Shown: piece after piece, positions 43,862 through 52,564 of the stretch | Numbering within the stretch: the stretch's first letter is position 1 | How the letters are laid out: each line of letters opens with the position of its first letter | From: Vulcanisaeta souniana JCM 11219 | GTDB lineage: Archaea > Thermoproteota > Thermoprotei > Thermoproteales > Thermocladiaceae | NCBI RefSeq assembly: GCF_026000775.1 | Contig: NZ_AP026830.1 | Span: forward strand, 1,077,056 to 1,141,055 | Length of the DNA: 64,000 nucleotides | Direction: 5' to 3' | Position numbers and translations under genes: made by a program | The notes under the pieces: generated by a model | The model's database searches: none | What the model was told of the DNA's origin: nothing | Seen by the model: the letters and a program-made list of their open reading frames with translations, nothing else

Positions 43862-44764
43862 TTACTGTAGTTGTACCTCGGTGATCTCCACGTCAAAATA
43901 ATACTCAATTAGGTTATTATCCACCAGTGCATTTAGAAGAGCCCGCGTTCCCTCATCACCTGCCCTAATAATCAGTTTATCTCCATCAATACTCACTGAG
44001 AGCCCATGTATCCTGAGTATGCTGGAAATCCCGTTTATGTCCCCATTGGCCTTAACAATTAATTCCAGGGACTTTGTTTCCTGCCTCTTAATTTCGTGTT
44101 CCCTAATTAATTGGTTCACCATGTTGATTATTTCGTGGGGTTCAGCGTCCCTGGATACCGAGATTATTACTGTGGGGTAGCCCTCGTAGGAGAAGTGGCC
44201 TGTGAAGTCCGCAGGGCTTGACTCAATGATATCATAATTATCAACCCCTATTGGTTTGGGTACGGTGATCGACCACTTGTCTGAGCTGATGAGCATTATT
44301 ATGAGTTCAGGCCTCGTCTCATGAATCATACTGTGAAGTTTGATCGAGTACTTACTTCTCAGTGTCAGTGCGTCATACCTTACGGGTATTCCATCACCAT
44401 CAATGGTGTAGAACGTATTCTTCCCCTTAATTACATCCCATGAATTGAAGGGCCATGGGTTTACCATGGGCATTACCTCCATAGTCCACTTGGAAAGTTG
44501 CGATGAACTAAACGTTGGTATGGAATACACGTGTTCAGCACACTTGTTAAGCACCGCATGGACCAGGGCATTGCTTATTCTATAGTCATTTACCGAGAAC
44601 CCCGTAACAAGGGCAATACGCCTATTTCCACTGCCAATTGTTAGTGTTAGGAATTCCTTATCCATTGTTGGGTTGCATTTGAAGTGGTCCATTAATGAGT
44701 ATACGTACCTAGGCGTGACTATGTCCGTGAGTAGCGCCTTAAAGGGTTCGCCAGTAAATGGCAC
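43862..44764 (-). CDS. hypothetical protein
   Basis: 300 residues from GTG 44764; TTTTATAAATACC lies about 26 nt upstream, supporting the GTG. No signal or membrane segment. A mixed alpha/beta N-terminal part (RRIALVTGFSVNDYRISNAL) and a C-terminal ~75-residue domain with an RNA-binding-like alternation (LELIVKANGDINGISSILRI) can be seen. I do not recognise the family. It is followed on the same strand by nothing closer than 65 nt and may be monocistronic. Confidence 0.7.
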   Translation of the reverse strand: MPFTGEPFKALLTDIVTPRYVYSLMDHFKCNPTMDKEFLTLTIGSGNRRIALVTGFSVNDYRISNALVHAVLNKCAEHVYSIPTFSSSQLSKWTMEVMPMVNPWPFNSWDVIKGKNTFYTIDGDGIPVRYDALTLRSKYSIKLHSMIHETRPELIIMLISSDKWSITVPKPIGVDNYDIIESSPADFTGHFSYEGYPTVIISVSRDAEPHEIINMVNQLIREHEIKRQETKSLELIVKANGDINGISSILRIHGLSVSIDGDKLIIRAGDEGTRALLNALVDNNLIEYYFDVEITEVQLQ

Positions 44765-44868
44765 GCTTACCTCATTAACCAGGTATTTATAAAATGTACA
44801 TTCACCCCTGGAACCCGCTTAATCACCGCACTGCCCAATTTATTTAGGCAATGAAAGACTGAGTTAAT

Positions 44869-45372
44869 TTAATTATGGGGCGCTCCGTCCTTAATTAACT
44901 GCGGGATCAGGGCCCTTAACTTGCTGGCTATATCCATCGTTTTTTCCATCACTGCATCCGGGTCGGTTATTGTGAAGGATATGGCCGATGGCTTGGGCAC
45001 CACATGTATGTGCATGTGTTCCTCAATACCGGCACCCGCAACCCTGCCTATGTTTATTCCAATGTCAAAATCTCCATAGTTAATACCCAAAACCCTCACT
45101 AAAGCCTCAGTAATTGCCATTAATTGTGCAGAGCACTCACTCAACTCTTCATTACTTAAGTCAGTTATTGTTGGCACGTGTCGATTCGGCACCACCATCA
45201 CGTGGCCTATATTGTATGGGTACTTGTTCATGACTATGAAACAATGCCCTCCTCTATAAATAACTAGTCCATCATCGCTCCCGTGCAGGTATGCGCAGAG
45301 GACGCACTCACCGCCCTTGTTGTTTGTTGATTTTATGTACGTCCAACGCCACGGCGTGAAAACAACCTCCAT
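44869..45372 (-). CDS. HIT-family nucleotide hydrolase/transferase
   Basis: 167 residues from ATG 45372; the frame is open 48 codons further, but CTTTATTTGCC lies 28 nt before 45372. It shows CVLCAYLHGSDDGLVIYRGG, NKYPYNIGHVMVVPNRH and the HIT triad HMHIHVVP (HxHxH). Family members hydrolyse AMP or dinucleoside polyphosphates such as Ap4A, or AMP-lysine adducts. The CxxC near the N-terminus resembles the zinc-binding form of archaeal and bacterial HIT proteins. Confidence 0.9.
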   Translation of the reverse strand: MEVVFTPWRWTYIKSTNNKGGECVLCAYLHGSDDGLVIYRGGHCFIVMNKYPYNIGHVMVVPNRHVPTITDLSNEELSECSAQLMAITEALVRVLGINYGDFDIGINIGRVAGAGIEEHMHIHVVPKPSAISFTITDPDAVMEKTMDIASKLRALIPQLIKDGAPHN

Positions 45373-45459
45373 TCCAATAATGCCAAGGCCCAGGGGCAAA
45401 TAAAGTCTTACCTCCTTTAGGTATAAATAGGTGTTTTTAGTTTTATACGGGGTATTGTA

Positions 45460-45732
45460 ATGACGAAGATAGTGCATGTCAGGAGGTTCATACCGCTGAG
45501 CGCAAGCGTTGGGCAAATGACAAGGGGCGTGGAGCTGGATGTCGCGTTAAATAGACTTGATGAGTCATTAAACAAGGCATTAAGGGAGCTGGATAGTATG
45601 GTTGGCTCACATGGGGTTAGGCAGGTCGGTATAAACGTTAGTAATGTGAACCTAGGTAATGTGAGCGGAATACTAATAATAGCCTACGCATTGGTTGATG
45701 CCGATGACGAGACTAGTAAAGGCGGTGGTTAA
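45460..45732 (+). CDS. small hypothetical protein upstream of an ATPase
   Basis: 90 residues. A basic start (MTKIVHVRRF) leads to a helix (ALNRLDESLNKALRELDSMV) and a hydrophobic strand pair (RQVGINVSNVNLGNVSGILI). No family recognised. It overlaps the next gene by 29 nt on the same strand, so the two are probably translated together and may form one complex. Confidence 0.6.
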   Translation: MTKIVHVRRFIPLSASVGQMTRGVELDVALNRLDESLNKALRELDSMVGSHGVRQVGINVSNVNLGNVSGILIIAYALVDADDETSKGGG

Positions 45733-46777
45733 GGGATTTAAGGGCTTAGGAAGGGAGGCATCCATTAATTTTAATGGTAACACCATGGTTGTTGGCGGTA
45801 GTGGTTCAGGGAAAACAAGCCTAATGGAAGCCCTGGCACTCCTAATGCAGAGTAGGGGTGAGGAGTGGCTTGTCCTTGAGGGTAATTTCCTAGTTATTCA
45901 TGAACCTGAGGACTTGGTTTACGGGTTAAATCCCGATGGAACAGTTACCGTGGGTGTTTATTACGAGGTTGATGGCGATGGCGAGGGGCTTGGCCGCAGC
46001 ATTGGTCTTGAGTTGAGGAGGGGTTCTATCATAGGTTATCACTACAGCTTTAGGTTTAGGGATTACTGGGTTAGGCAGGAGGTGTACCTGGACAATGAGC
46101 CTGTGGCTATTGTGGAGAAGGTGGGTAATGACGGCGTAATGAGACACCCAGCGACTAATAAGCTCTGTATTGCGCCTACCCATGTAATGCATGAGGATGC
46201 GTTCATGGTCTGTGATGGCGATCAATCAAGGAGGGCCATCGCATTAATGTTTGTACTTAGGAACATGCTTAAGAATAAGTTCTATTACCTTGGTGAGGGT
46301 AGGGTCTGTTGGTGGAAGAGGGATTATGAGACGACCGTGGATTTACCGAGCAATTCCGTGGGCTCTGATGGACAGTATACCGTGCATCAACTCTCTGTTA
46401 TAGAGACGAGACCTGAGTATGAGGGCGTGTACGGTGAAGTAAAGGGCTTGATTGGTGAGTTGGGCATTGAGGATATAAAGGCTGGGTTCACTGCGCCGAA
46501 GAGGGTTTCGGGTTACGTTAAGGTTAATGGCAAGTGGGTCCCCATGTACCATGCTGGTCTTAAGTTGAAGGCATTATTACCAGTGATTGTTCAGCTGGTG
46601 CTTACTCCTCCGGGTTCTGTGTTGGTTATTGATGGTATTGACTTGGGGCTTGCACATGATGAGTTAAGCGCCGTGGTAGACATTGTAGATAGGGTCGCCA
46701 GGAAGGTGGGTTACCAAGTAATAATGAGCGGTAAGGTTGCGCCTGTTAATAGTCATGTGAGTATCGTTAATATTTAA
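45704..46777 (+). CDS. SMC/RecF-like ATPase
   Basis: 357 residues from ATG 45704 (ATG 45698 is close by). It begins VKAVVKGFKGLGREASINFN, like RecF/SMC heads, with Walker A MVVGGSGSGKTSLMEAL. Near the C-terminus VLVIDGIDLGLAHDE replaces the usual DEP Walker B/D-loop and MSGKVAPVNSHVSIVNI ends the fold. There is no coiled-coil insert; the middle is a beta-rich ~180-residue segment. It may be a non-canonical ABC-class ATPase working with the small upstream protein. Role unknown. It meets the convergent glycosyltransferase with a 4-nt overlap. Confidence 0.65.
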   Translation: MTRLVKAVVKGFKGLGREASINFNGNTMVVGGSGSGKTSLMEALALLMQSRGEEWLVLEGNFLVIHEPEDLVYGLNPDGTVTVGVYYEVDGDGEGLGRSIGLELRRGSIIGYHYSFRFRDYWVRQEVYLDNEPVAIVEKVGNDGVMRHPATNKLCIAPTHVMHEDAFMVCDGDQSRRAIALMFVLRNMLKNKFYYLGEGRVCWWKRDYETTVDLPSNSVGSDGQYTVHQLSVIETRPEYEGVYGEVKGLIGELGIEDIKAGFTAPKRVSGYVKVNGKWVPMYHAGLKLKALLPVIVQLVLTPPGSVLVIDGIDLGLAHDELSAVVDIVDRVARKVGYQVIMSGKVAPVNSHVSIVNI

Positions 46778-47985
46778 CGGGTGGTCTTAAGCCAATTATT
46801 AATGGGTACTAACGGTGATGTTATTGTTACTGCGCCAAGCAACAACCAGTAAATGGGTAGTAACACTATGGCTTCGCCCATATTCATGCTCTCATGGATG
46901 AAGTCACGCATTAGGTAAAGGACCATCATCTCCGACATTATAACCGCGAGCGCTAATTGGTATAGGATGGCTATGGTGTATGCCTTGGTTATTATCGCCA
47001 TATAAGCCACAAGGATAAAACCTATGATTGAGCCCACGAGTAGCGCCGGCGGTAGCACAATGAATACGTAAAGCATTATTACCCTCAATGCGTAATTAAA
47101 TTGAACGCCCTGCCTAAACAACAAAACCAGGTTCTGGGCATAACCCTTATTCCACCTAATTCTCTGTCTTATGAAGCTAGTTATATTCAATGGTGCTAAT
47201 TCGTATACGTACGAGTCAAGGAGCCCAATGGAATAACCTCGACTAGCCAACTTAAATGATAATAGGGCGTCCTCAGCCATGCTATGGGGCACGAAATCAA
47301 CGGCATCCCTCCTTATGAAGAGCCCCTCACCCGACAGCGGTGTTACTTTAATTGTGGTCCTCAAAAACGGAACTATGGCATTATACCAAATTATTGACTC
47401 CAGGTACATCAAACCACCAAGCACGCTATCCCTATACCTATACACCCTGGTACCCACTGCTGCGTAACCCCTCTCCATCATTAACAGTACGGCATTAAGG
47501 ACTTGGTCGTTTGGGAACACGTCATCAGCATCGTAGAAGCCAATGATCAAGCCACTGGTGTGCTTCATGGCTGTGTTCATGGCTATGGCCTTAAGCCTAC
47601 GCCCGGCATTATCATTGGTTATGACCTTTATGTTTAATGAACTCAGGAACCTCCCAGCGGCCCTTAACGCTTCATTGAACGTGTTCACATCATCCTTATC
47701 AATAACGATTAGAACCTCCAGTAGGTTCTTGGGATAGTTCTGTGACGAGACACTGTCAAGTGTCTTCTCAATACTCTGCTTCCTCTCCCTATAAACGGGT
47801 AGTACAATGGACACCTTGGGAAGGTTCTCAACCTGCATATTTACGGATGTTGGTTTTTCATATGCATGGACCCTTCTTGAAACGAAGTACTGCACAGCCC
47901 ATAATGCCGTACCAATCATTATTAACACTTCCAATGCGGTAATTACGCTATCCTGCATACTATGGATGCCTATTATTAAGGGCAT
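46774..47985 (-). CDS. processive membrane glycosyltransferase (GT2, cellulose/hyaluronan-synthase-like)
   Basis: 403 residues (a start at ATG 47958 is possible). One N-terminal membrane helix is followed by a GT-A domain: VSIVLPVYRERKQSIEKTLD, LIVIDKDD, FYDADDVFP (DxD), LSGEGLFIRRDAV, MAEDALLSFKLA (catalytic ED) and the processivity motif QRIRW. Three or four C-terminal membrane helices form the likely channel. Such enzymes polymerise and export beta-glycans. It could make a surface or extracellular polysaccharide, apart from the 8-17 kb cluster. Confidence 0.85.
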   Translation of the reverse strand: MPLIIGIHSMQDSVITALEVLIMIGTALWAVQYFVSRRVHAYEKPTSVNMQVENLPKVSIVLPVYRERKQSIEKTLDSVSSQNYPKNLLEVLIVIDKDDVNTFNEALRAAGRFLSSLNIKVITNDNAGRRLKAIAMNTAMKHTSGLIIGFYDADDVFPNDQVLNAVLLMMERGYAAVGTRVYRYRDSVLGGLMYLESIIWYNAIVPFLRTTIKVTPLSGEGLFIRRDAVDFVPHSMAEDALLSFKLASRGYSIGLLDSYVYELAPLNITSFIRQRIRWNKGYAQNLVLLFRQGVQFNYALRVIMLYVFIVLPPALLVGSIIGFILVAYMAIITKAYTIAILYQLALAVIMSEMMVLYLMRDFIHESMNMGEAIVLLPIYWLLLGAVTITSPLVPINNWLKTTR

Positions 47986-48011
47986 TTAAAGTATTTTATA
48001 ACGTACTTAAA

Positions 48012-48473
48012 ACCTCGCCCCCTTCTAGGGCAGGGATATGTAGTCCTCTAGGATTAGAAGGAGCGGTGCCTCAAAGACCTGAGTAGACTGTATGAAAGGG
48101 TAAGTCAAGTGGGGGTTTTGAGGAGGAGTTGATGGATGTTGGGTTCGGTGAATTAATACGTATCATTAGGTGGCAAATGAGTAAAGGCATGGGAAGGAGT
48201 TTAGATGAGTTAACCCTAGGCGATAGGGTGTTCAAGTGCCCTAGGCGTGGGTTAATCATTGATAGGGACCTGAACGCAGGCATTAACATCCTAAGGCATG
48301 GGGTTGAGAGCCGCCCCTACTACCTGTGGAGCTCCACCAATACCCGTGGTTTTTCACCACGGGCAAGGCGGGGCAATAAAACAGGAAACCTCACCATCCA
48401 AGGTTGGGTAGCCCACCTACGTAGATGCGGCGTGAGCATTAACATAATAAGAGGTATTATCCGCTGTGATTAA
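48012..48473 (+). pseudogene. degraded TnpB (IS200/IS605 OrfB) remnant
   Basis: The 527-nt gap between two genes holds a broken TnpB. A segment at 48129-48300 reads FGELIRIIRWQMSKGMG and then DRVFKCPRRGLIIDRDLNAG, INILRHGVESRP; the TnpB signature is DRVFKCPRCG...DRDLNAAINIL. The first CxxC motif is deleted and the second reads CPRR. An earlier piece (KDLSRLYERVSQVGV, from 48073) is in another frame. Palindromic pieces lie before it (CTCGCCC...AGGGCAGGG at about 48015-48035) and after it. No intact element remains. Confidence 0.75.
48325..48363. other. palindrome and hairpin within the TnpB remnant
   Basis: A perfect 12-bp palindrome GTGGAGCTCCAC (48325-48336) is followed by a 7-bp hairpin CCCGTGG, loop, CCACGGG (48343-48363). 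They sit just after the conserved TnpB C-terminus, where IS605-family right-end and guide-RNA structures lie. Confidence 0.45.
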
Positions 48474-48512
48474 AATGAGTATTTTAAATATTCTCGGGTG
48501 AAGGTGGTGATC

Positions 48513-49598
48513 GTGGATTTAAGCATCAGGATTATTCAGGAGGGTGATGAGTATCAAGTGATTATTGAGGGTGATGGAGTGACAAGGATCCTAAAGGCTC
48601 GCTCGATTGATGAACTCACTAATTCCCTGACTAATGAGATCAGGGATTTACTGTCAATTAAGGAAAATACGGAAACCCTAAAGTCAAGTGCATGCACCCT
48701 GAGGGGTTGGTACATTAGGTTACCGGTAATGAAGCTCCTGGACATAGTGGCTTTTCTTACGAAGAATAACCAGGGTGACGCCACAGAGAATCTACTGAAA
48801 TACTTGGATACGCATGGGCTTAGCAGGTCGAATTACAGGGTGATCGTACCAACACTGTCAGCGTTGGGCCTTTGGAAGCAGGGCAGATTAACCAGGGAGG
48901 CTGAGGAGTTGGGTAAGGCCGTGATTGACGGAAGTCAGGAATTACCTAACTTGCTGTATAGGATAGCCATTAGGAATTGTATGTTGAGGGACGTCATCGA
49001 TAAGTTGGCCGAGGGCTACCCAATGAATGATGCAATAAAGCTTCTGGGCTTAACCAGGAGGGATGAGATCAATTACACGATAAACCTGCTGGAGATCATA
49101 ATGAGTGGTGACGAGTTTAAGTGCCTTTACTACACCAAGGCCCTTGGGAATTACCTAAGGAATGGTGGTTGCTTCACTGCGTTGGATCTACCGAGAGGTT
49201 GCACGCTGAATCAGGTTGTTGCAATCTTCAATTATTTAATGAACAATAAGGGTTTTCATATGATGAGTCTCCTAAATGATGTTGATGTAACTGTGAACCT
49301 GGGCTCCGTAACTGCGCAGTTGTATGATGATTACGCATTGATCATTCAGGGTAGTAAGCCCGTCGGTGCCTTGATTGGCGAGGTCATAATTACCAACAGT
49401 AATTATGCACCTAGGGCTAGGGAGGCTGTGGATAGGCTTGAACCAATAGCCACAAAAATAACGAGACTCAATAACCTAGCCTTCAGTATGATAATAGTAC
49501 CCATAGTAATAAGGGATGAATGCCCAAGGGTGAAGGCCTATGTTATGGTTGGTAATAAAATGGGTGATTGGATTGCGAGGGTTTTTGACCTTCCCTGA
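48513..49598 (+). CDS. hypothetical protein, possible winged-helix regulator
   Basis: 361 residues. The frame opens at GTG 48498, but TATTTTAAATATT at 48480-48493 puts the start at GTG 48513 (MDLSIRIIQEGDEYQVIIEG). A segment at ~70-150 (LLDIVAFLTKNNQGDATENL, YRVIVPTLSALGLWKQG) resembles a winged helix, and a second helical region follows. The C-terminal ~120 residues are beta-rich. No family recognised. It probably acts in the cytoplasm, since there is no membrane segment. Confidence 0.65.
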   Translation: MDLSIRIIQEGDEYQVIIEGDGVTRILKARSIDELTNSLTNEIRDLLSIKENTETLKSSACTLRGWYIRLPVMKLLDIVAFLTKNNQGDATENLLKYLDTHGLSRSNYRVIVPTLSALGLWKQGRLTREAEELGKAVIDGSQELPNLLYRIAIRNCMLRDVIDKLAEGYPMNDAIKLLGLTRRDEINYTINLLEIIMSGDEFKCLYYTKALGNYLRNGGCFTALDLPRGCTLNQVVAIFNYLMNNKGFHMMSLLNDVDVTVNLGSVTAQLYDDYALIIQGSKPVGALIGEVIITNSNYAPRAREAVDRLEPIATKITRLNNLAFSMIIVPIVIRDECPRVKAYVMVGNKMGDWIARVFDLP

Positions 49599-49600
49599 AC

Positions 49601-50068
49601 CTAGGTTTCCTTGGCGTAAATACTGACGAGTGACCTGAACCCCATCTTATTGTAGAAGTTTATGGCTATCTGGTTCTGTGTTGGGAATTCAGCTGTTATT
49701 AACTGGGCACCTTTCTCACGAAGCATTGCTATGGCCTTCTCAAGCATCATCCTTCCCAACCCCTTACGCCTGTACTCAGGCATTATGTAAAAATCGACGA
49801 TGGCGCCCTCAACACTCGGTGAATAAAAGAACCTCTCCCTAATGTCTGCCTTTACGAACCCAACTATCTTACCCATGTCCTCGGCAACGAGTAACAAATG
49901 ATCCTTGCCATTACGAATCGCGTTTACTAGGTACTCCCTGGCGCGCTCTGCACAATCATTCCTTGCACTGAATAACGGGTCAAATTCACTATTTAGTCTT
50001 TTTAACCTGACCGCGAGGTCGACCAATACCTCCACGTCGCCTTCCCGAGCCTCCCTAATTGTAACCAT
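49601..50068 (-). CDS. GNAT-family N-acetyltransferase
   Basis: 155 residues. The acetyl-CoA-binding motif MPEYRRKGLGRMMLEKAIAM follows the beta strands VGFVKADIRERF and EGAIVDFYI; NFYNKMGFRSL closes the fold. It transfers an acetyl group to an amine, either a protein N-terminus/lysine or a small molecule. TTTTTAAGGG lies 27 nt before the ATG. It is divergent from rrp41. Confidence 0.9.
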   Translation of the reverse strand: MVTIREAREGDVEVLVDLAVRLKRLNSEFDPLFSARNDCAERAREYLVNAIRNGKDHLLLVAEDMGKIVGFVKADIRERFFYSPSVEGAIVDFYIMPEYRRKGLGRMMLEKAIAMLREKGAQLITAEFPTQNQIAINFYNKMGFRSLVSIYAKET

Positions 50069-50132
50069 ACCGAGGAAAAGGAGAATTCACCCCTTAAAAA
50101 TGCTTTTATATCAAAGAATATCCAGGAAAGCA

Positions 50133-50873
50133 ATGGGTAAGCAATCCCCAGTGCCGTTGTTGGTTAATGGAAGGAGGAGCGATGGTAGGTTACCCGATGA
50201 GCATAGGTCGGTGAAGATGGAGGTGGGTGTGATAAACAATGCCGAAGGTAGCGCATTGGTTGCCTATGGCAATACGGTAATACTCGCCGCTGTCTATGGA
50301 CCTAGGGAGGTGCCTCAGAAGCACCTTGAATTACCTGATAAGGCAATACTGAGGGTTAGGTACCACATGACGCCGTTTAGTACCTCAGAGGGTAGAAAGA
50401 GCCCTACACCGTCTAGGAGGGAGATTGAGATATCTAAGGTAATCAGGACTGCCCTGGAGCCTGCGGTGATCCTTGAGAGGTTTCCGAGGACCACCATAGA
50501 TGTCTATCTAGAGGTGTTGCAGGCTGACGGTAGTACCAGGGTCACTGGAATAACAGCGGCATCCCTAGCCCTCGCTGACGCTGGGATCCCAATGAGGGAT
50601 TTGCTCGTTGGTGTTTCCATAGGAAAGGTATCGGGCACCATAGTGGTTGACCTAAACCAACTTGAGGATCAGTATGGTGAGGGTGACATGCCCTTCGCAA
50701 TCATGTATGGGCATGGTTTAATAACACTCATGCAGGCCGATGGTGAGTGGCTACCTAGTGAGATTAATCAGGCGGTTGAGCTCGCCTTTAAGGCTGCTGA
50801 AAGGATCTATAAGATGCAGAAGGACGTACTTAAGAGTAAGTATACTGAGCCATCAGTTTCATTGATGACTTAA
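50133..50873 (+). CDS. rrp41: exosome catalytic subunit Rrp41
   Basis: 246 residues from ATG 50133 (MGKQSPVPLLVNGRRSDGRL). CTTTTATATC lies 26 nt upstream; the longer open frame is antisense to the GNAT gene. RNase PH signatures: RRSDGRLPDEHR, SPTPSRREIEISKVIRTAL with the phosphate-binding Arg pair and Ser, and the catalytic acid region VVDLNQLEDQYGEGDMPF. It phosphorolyses RNA 3' ends and can polyadenylate. It pairs with Rrp42 encoded downstream. Confidence 0.95.
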   Translation: MGKQSPVPLLVNGRRSDGRLPDEHRSVKMEVGVINNAEGSALVAYGNTVILAAVYGPREVPQKHLELPDKAILRVRYHMTPFSTSEGRKSPTPSRREIEISKVIRTALEPAVILERFPRTTIDVYLEVLQADGSTRVTGITAASLALADAGIPMRDLLVGVSIGKVSGTIVVDLNQLEDQYGEGDMPFAIMYGHGLITLMQADGEWLPSEINQAVELAFKAAERIYKMQKDVLKSKYTEPSVSLMT

Positions 50874-50929
50874 AACCATTAATATCGAAACAAATAAAAT
50901 TAAAAGGCTTAGGTAGCGCCGCTTTTTGA

Positions 50930-51781
50930 ATGCTAAGTGTAACTCAGGAGAAGGGCGTTGTTCCAAAGCTTAAGCAGGAGGTTATGAAGAAGATGATCGA
51001 GCAAGGCGTTAGGATCGATAATAGGGGCCTGAATGATTATAGGGCATTGAGTATTAGGGTTGGGGTTGTGAAGACTGCTGACGGGAGTTCACTGGTATCC
51101 CTCGGTAATACCAAGGTAATGGCGGGTGTCAAGGTTGAGATCGGAAAGCCCTTTGAGGACACGCCTGATGAGGGCGCATTAATCGTAAACCTGGAGATCG
51201 CGCCTACGGCGTCCCCAGACGTAGAGCCTGGGCCACCTGATGAGAATGCAATTGAGGTTGCCAGGGTGGTGGATAGGGCGATAAGGCACAGTGGCTTCCT
51301 GAACTTCAAGTCTCTATCAATAGTCACTGGCAAGCATGCCTGGTTTCTCTGGGTTGATGTTTATGTGCTTAACCACGATGGTAATCTCGTGGACGCATCA
51401 ACAATAGCCGCAGTAACCGCATTAATGAACACGGCATTGCCTAAGGTTGAACTCGACCCAGCAGGTAATATACTAAGAATAGATAGGGGTAGTAGATCAC
51501 CGCTGTCACTGAACATGGATAAATTACCACTAACAATAACCCATGTTAAGATTGGTAATTTCCTCCTTGTGGATCCCATACGTGAGGAGGAGGACCTATC
51601 TGATGGCGCCTACATAACTGGCGTGGCTGGCGGTAGTATTGTGTCGATACAAAAGGTGACAGGCGCCTTTACTAAGGACGAAGTGAATTACATGGTGAGT
51701 AATTCCATTAATCAATACGTAAAACTCAGGGAATCCGTAATAAATATCATGAAGAACCCACCGACGGACCTTCAACTCTAA
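50930..51781 (+). CDS. rrp42: exosome subunit Rrp42
   Basis: 283 residues. RNase PH fold with RIDNRGLNDYRALSI, the family-specific KPFEDTPDEGALIVNLEIAP and FLNFKSLSIVTGKHAWFLWV. It lacks the catalytic acids of Rrp41 and forms the structural partner in the hexameric ring. AATTAAAAGG lies about 28 nt before the ATG, so it may be transcribed both with rrp41 and on its own. A C/D sRNA is encoded on the opposite strand right after its stop codon. Confidence 0.95.
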   Translation: MLSVTQEKGVVPKLKQEVMKKMIEQGVRIDNRGLNDYRALSIRVGVVKTADGSSLVSLGNTKVMAGVKVEIGKPFEDTPDEGALIVNLEIAPTASPDVEPGPPDENAIEVARVVDRAIRHSGFLNFKSLSIVTGKHAWFLWVDVYVLNHDGNLVDASTIAAVTALMNTALPKVELDPAGNILRIDRGSRSPLSLNMDKLPLTITHVKIGNFLLVDPIREEEDLSDGAYITGVAGGSIVSIQKVTGAFTKDEVNYMVSNSINQYVKLRESVINIMKNPPTDLQL

Positions 51782-51782
51782 C

Positions 51783-51834
51783 TCAGTCCTCAGCGGTTTC
51801 GTCACAAGTCAGGGCTGCAAACCATCATCACTTA
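51783..51834 (-). ncRNA. C/D box sRNA (2'-O-methylation guide)
   Basis: Read on the minus strand: C box GTGATGA (51831-51825), 12-nt guide, D' box CTGA (51812-51809), 4-nt spacer CTTG, C' box TGACGA (51804-51799), 12-nt guide, D box CTGA (51786-51783). All four boxes and both spacings fit archaeal C/D sRNAs bound by L7Ae, Nop5 and fibrillarin. The D' guide TGGTTTGCAGCC and D guide AACCGCTGAGGA imply targets GGCUGCAAACCA and UCCUCAGCGGUU. A/T-rich DNA at 51852-51864 lies about 25 nt upstream. Confidence 0.75.
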
Positions 51835-51850
51835 AGAAATACTTATCAAA

Positions 51851-51864
51851 ATTAATTAAAGGGC
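51851..51864. promoter_or_regulatory. shared TATA element for sRNA and nuclease gene
   Basis: AAATTAATTAAAGG lies about 25 nt from the sRNA 5' end (minus) and 26 nt from ATG 51882 (plus). The element is nearly palindromic (TTAATTAA). Confidence 0.45.
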
Positions 51865-51881
51865 TTGCGCATTAGTTAATG

Positions 51882-52538
51882 ATGGCTAATGTAGGCATTA
51901 AGTTCGAGGATTACGTTGCCGAACTACTGAGTAGGCTTGGGCTTAAGGTCCTTGATAAGAGGGCCAGGGTTACGGTTAATGGAATTGAGGTTGGCGAGGT
52001 CGATATAGTTGCCGAGGACAACGCAGGTAATAAGTATGCCGTTGAGGTTAAGTCGGGTAAGGTTGATGTGAGCGCCATTAGGCAGGCATATGTTAATGCC
52101 AAGGTATTGAACGCTAAGCCATTGATCGTTGCCAGGGGTTTCAGCAACGATTCAAGTAAGGCATTGGCTGATGAGTTAGGTGTTTCTGTGATAAACCTTG
52201 AGGAGGCCGTTGTTTTAACAATTGATGAGTTAAGGACCGTCATTGAGAGTGTCATTTACGAATCCGTTGGAGACTTAATAAATACGGTGTTTACGTTAGC
52301 CACGAAATCATGCGATGCCAAGGCTAGGGCCATCATGGATGCGGTAATTAATTGCAACGATTGGAACTGCGTATGCGATAAACTGGGTGTTAACCAGGGC
52401 GATTGCGGTTCCCTAATAAGCGATATCAAGAGGGAGTTAGGGCTTGGTAACTTATCACTGAGTAAGTTAAGGACCGCTATCCGACTGTATAACCTGGTTT
52501 CCCTATTGGTAAATTCATGCAACAAGGGAAACACTTAA
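51882..52538 (+). CDS. RecB-like (PD-(D/E)XK) nuclease
   Basis: 218 residues from ATG 51882 (51879 is equally open). The nuclease core is VGEVDIVAEDNAGNKYAVEVKSG (D...ExK) at about residues 40-63, preceded by a helix with FEDYVAELLSRLG. The C-terminal half is helical with four Cys (SCDAKARA, NCNDWNCVCDKLGVNQGDCG). This protein type often lies next to exosome genes in crenarchaea; whether it acts on RNA or DNA is not known. The next gene has its own promoter in the 3' end of this one. Confidence 0.7.
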   Translation: MANVGIKFEDYVAELLSRLGLKVLDKRARVTVNGIEVGEVDIVAEDNAGNKYAVEVKSGKVDVSAIRQAYVNAKVLNAKPLIVARGFSNDSSKALADELGVSVINLEEAVVLTIDELRTVIESVIYESVGDLINTVFTLATKSCDAKARAIMDAVINCNDWNCVCDKLGVNQGDCGSLISDIKRELGLGNLSLSKLRTAIRLYNLVSLLVNSCNKGNT

Positions 52539-52564
52539 TTAGGATTCTACGTAGTAACCGACTA

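Noticed and set aside
49905-50132. N-terminal extension of Rrp41
   Set aside because: It is antisense to the GNAT gene; the Rrp41 start at 50133 fits both promoter spacing and family length.
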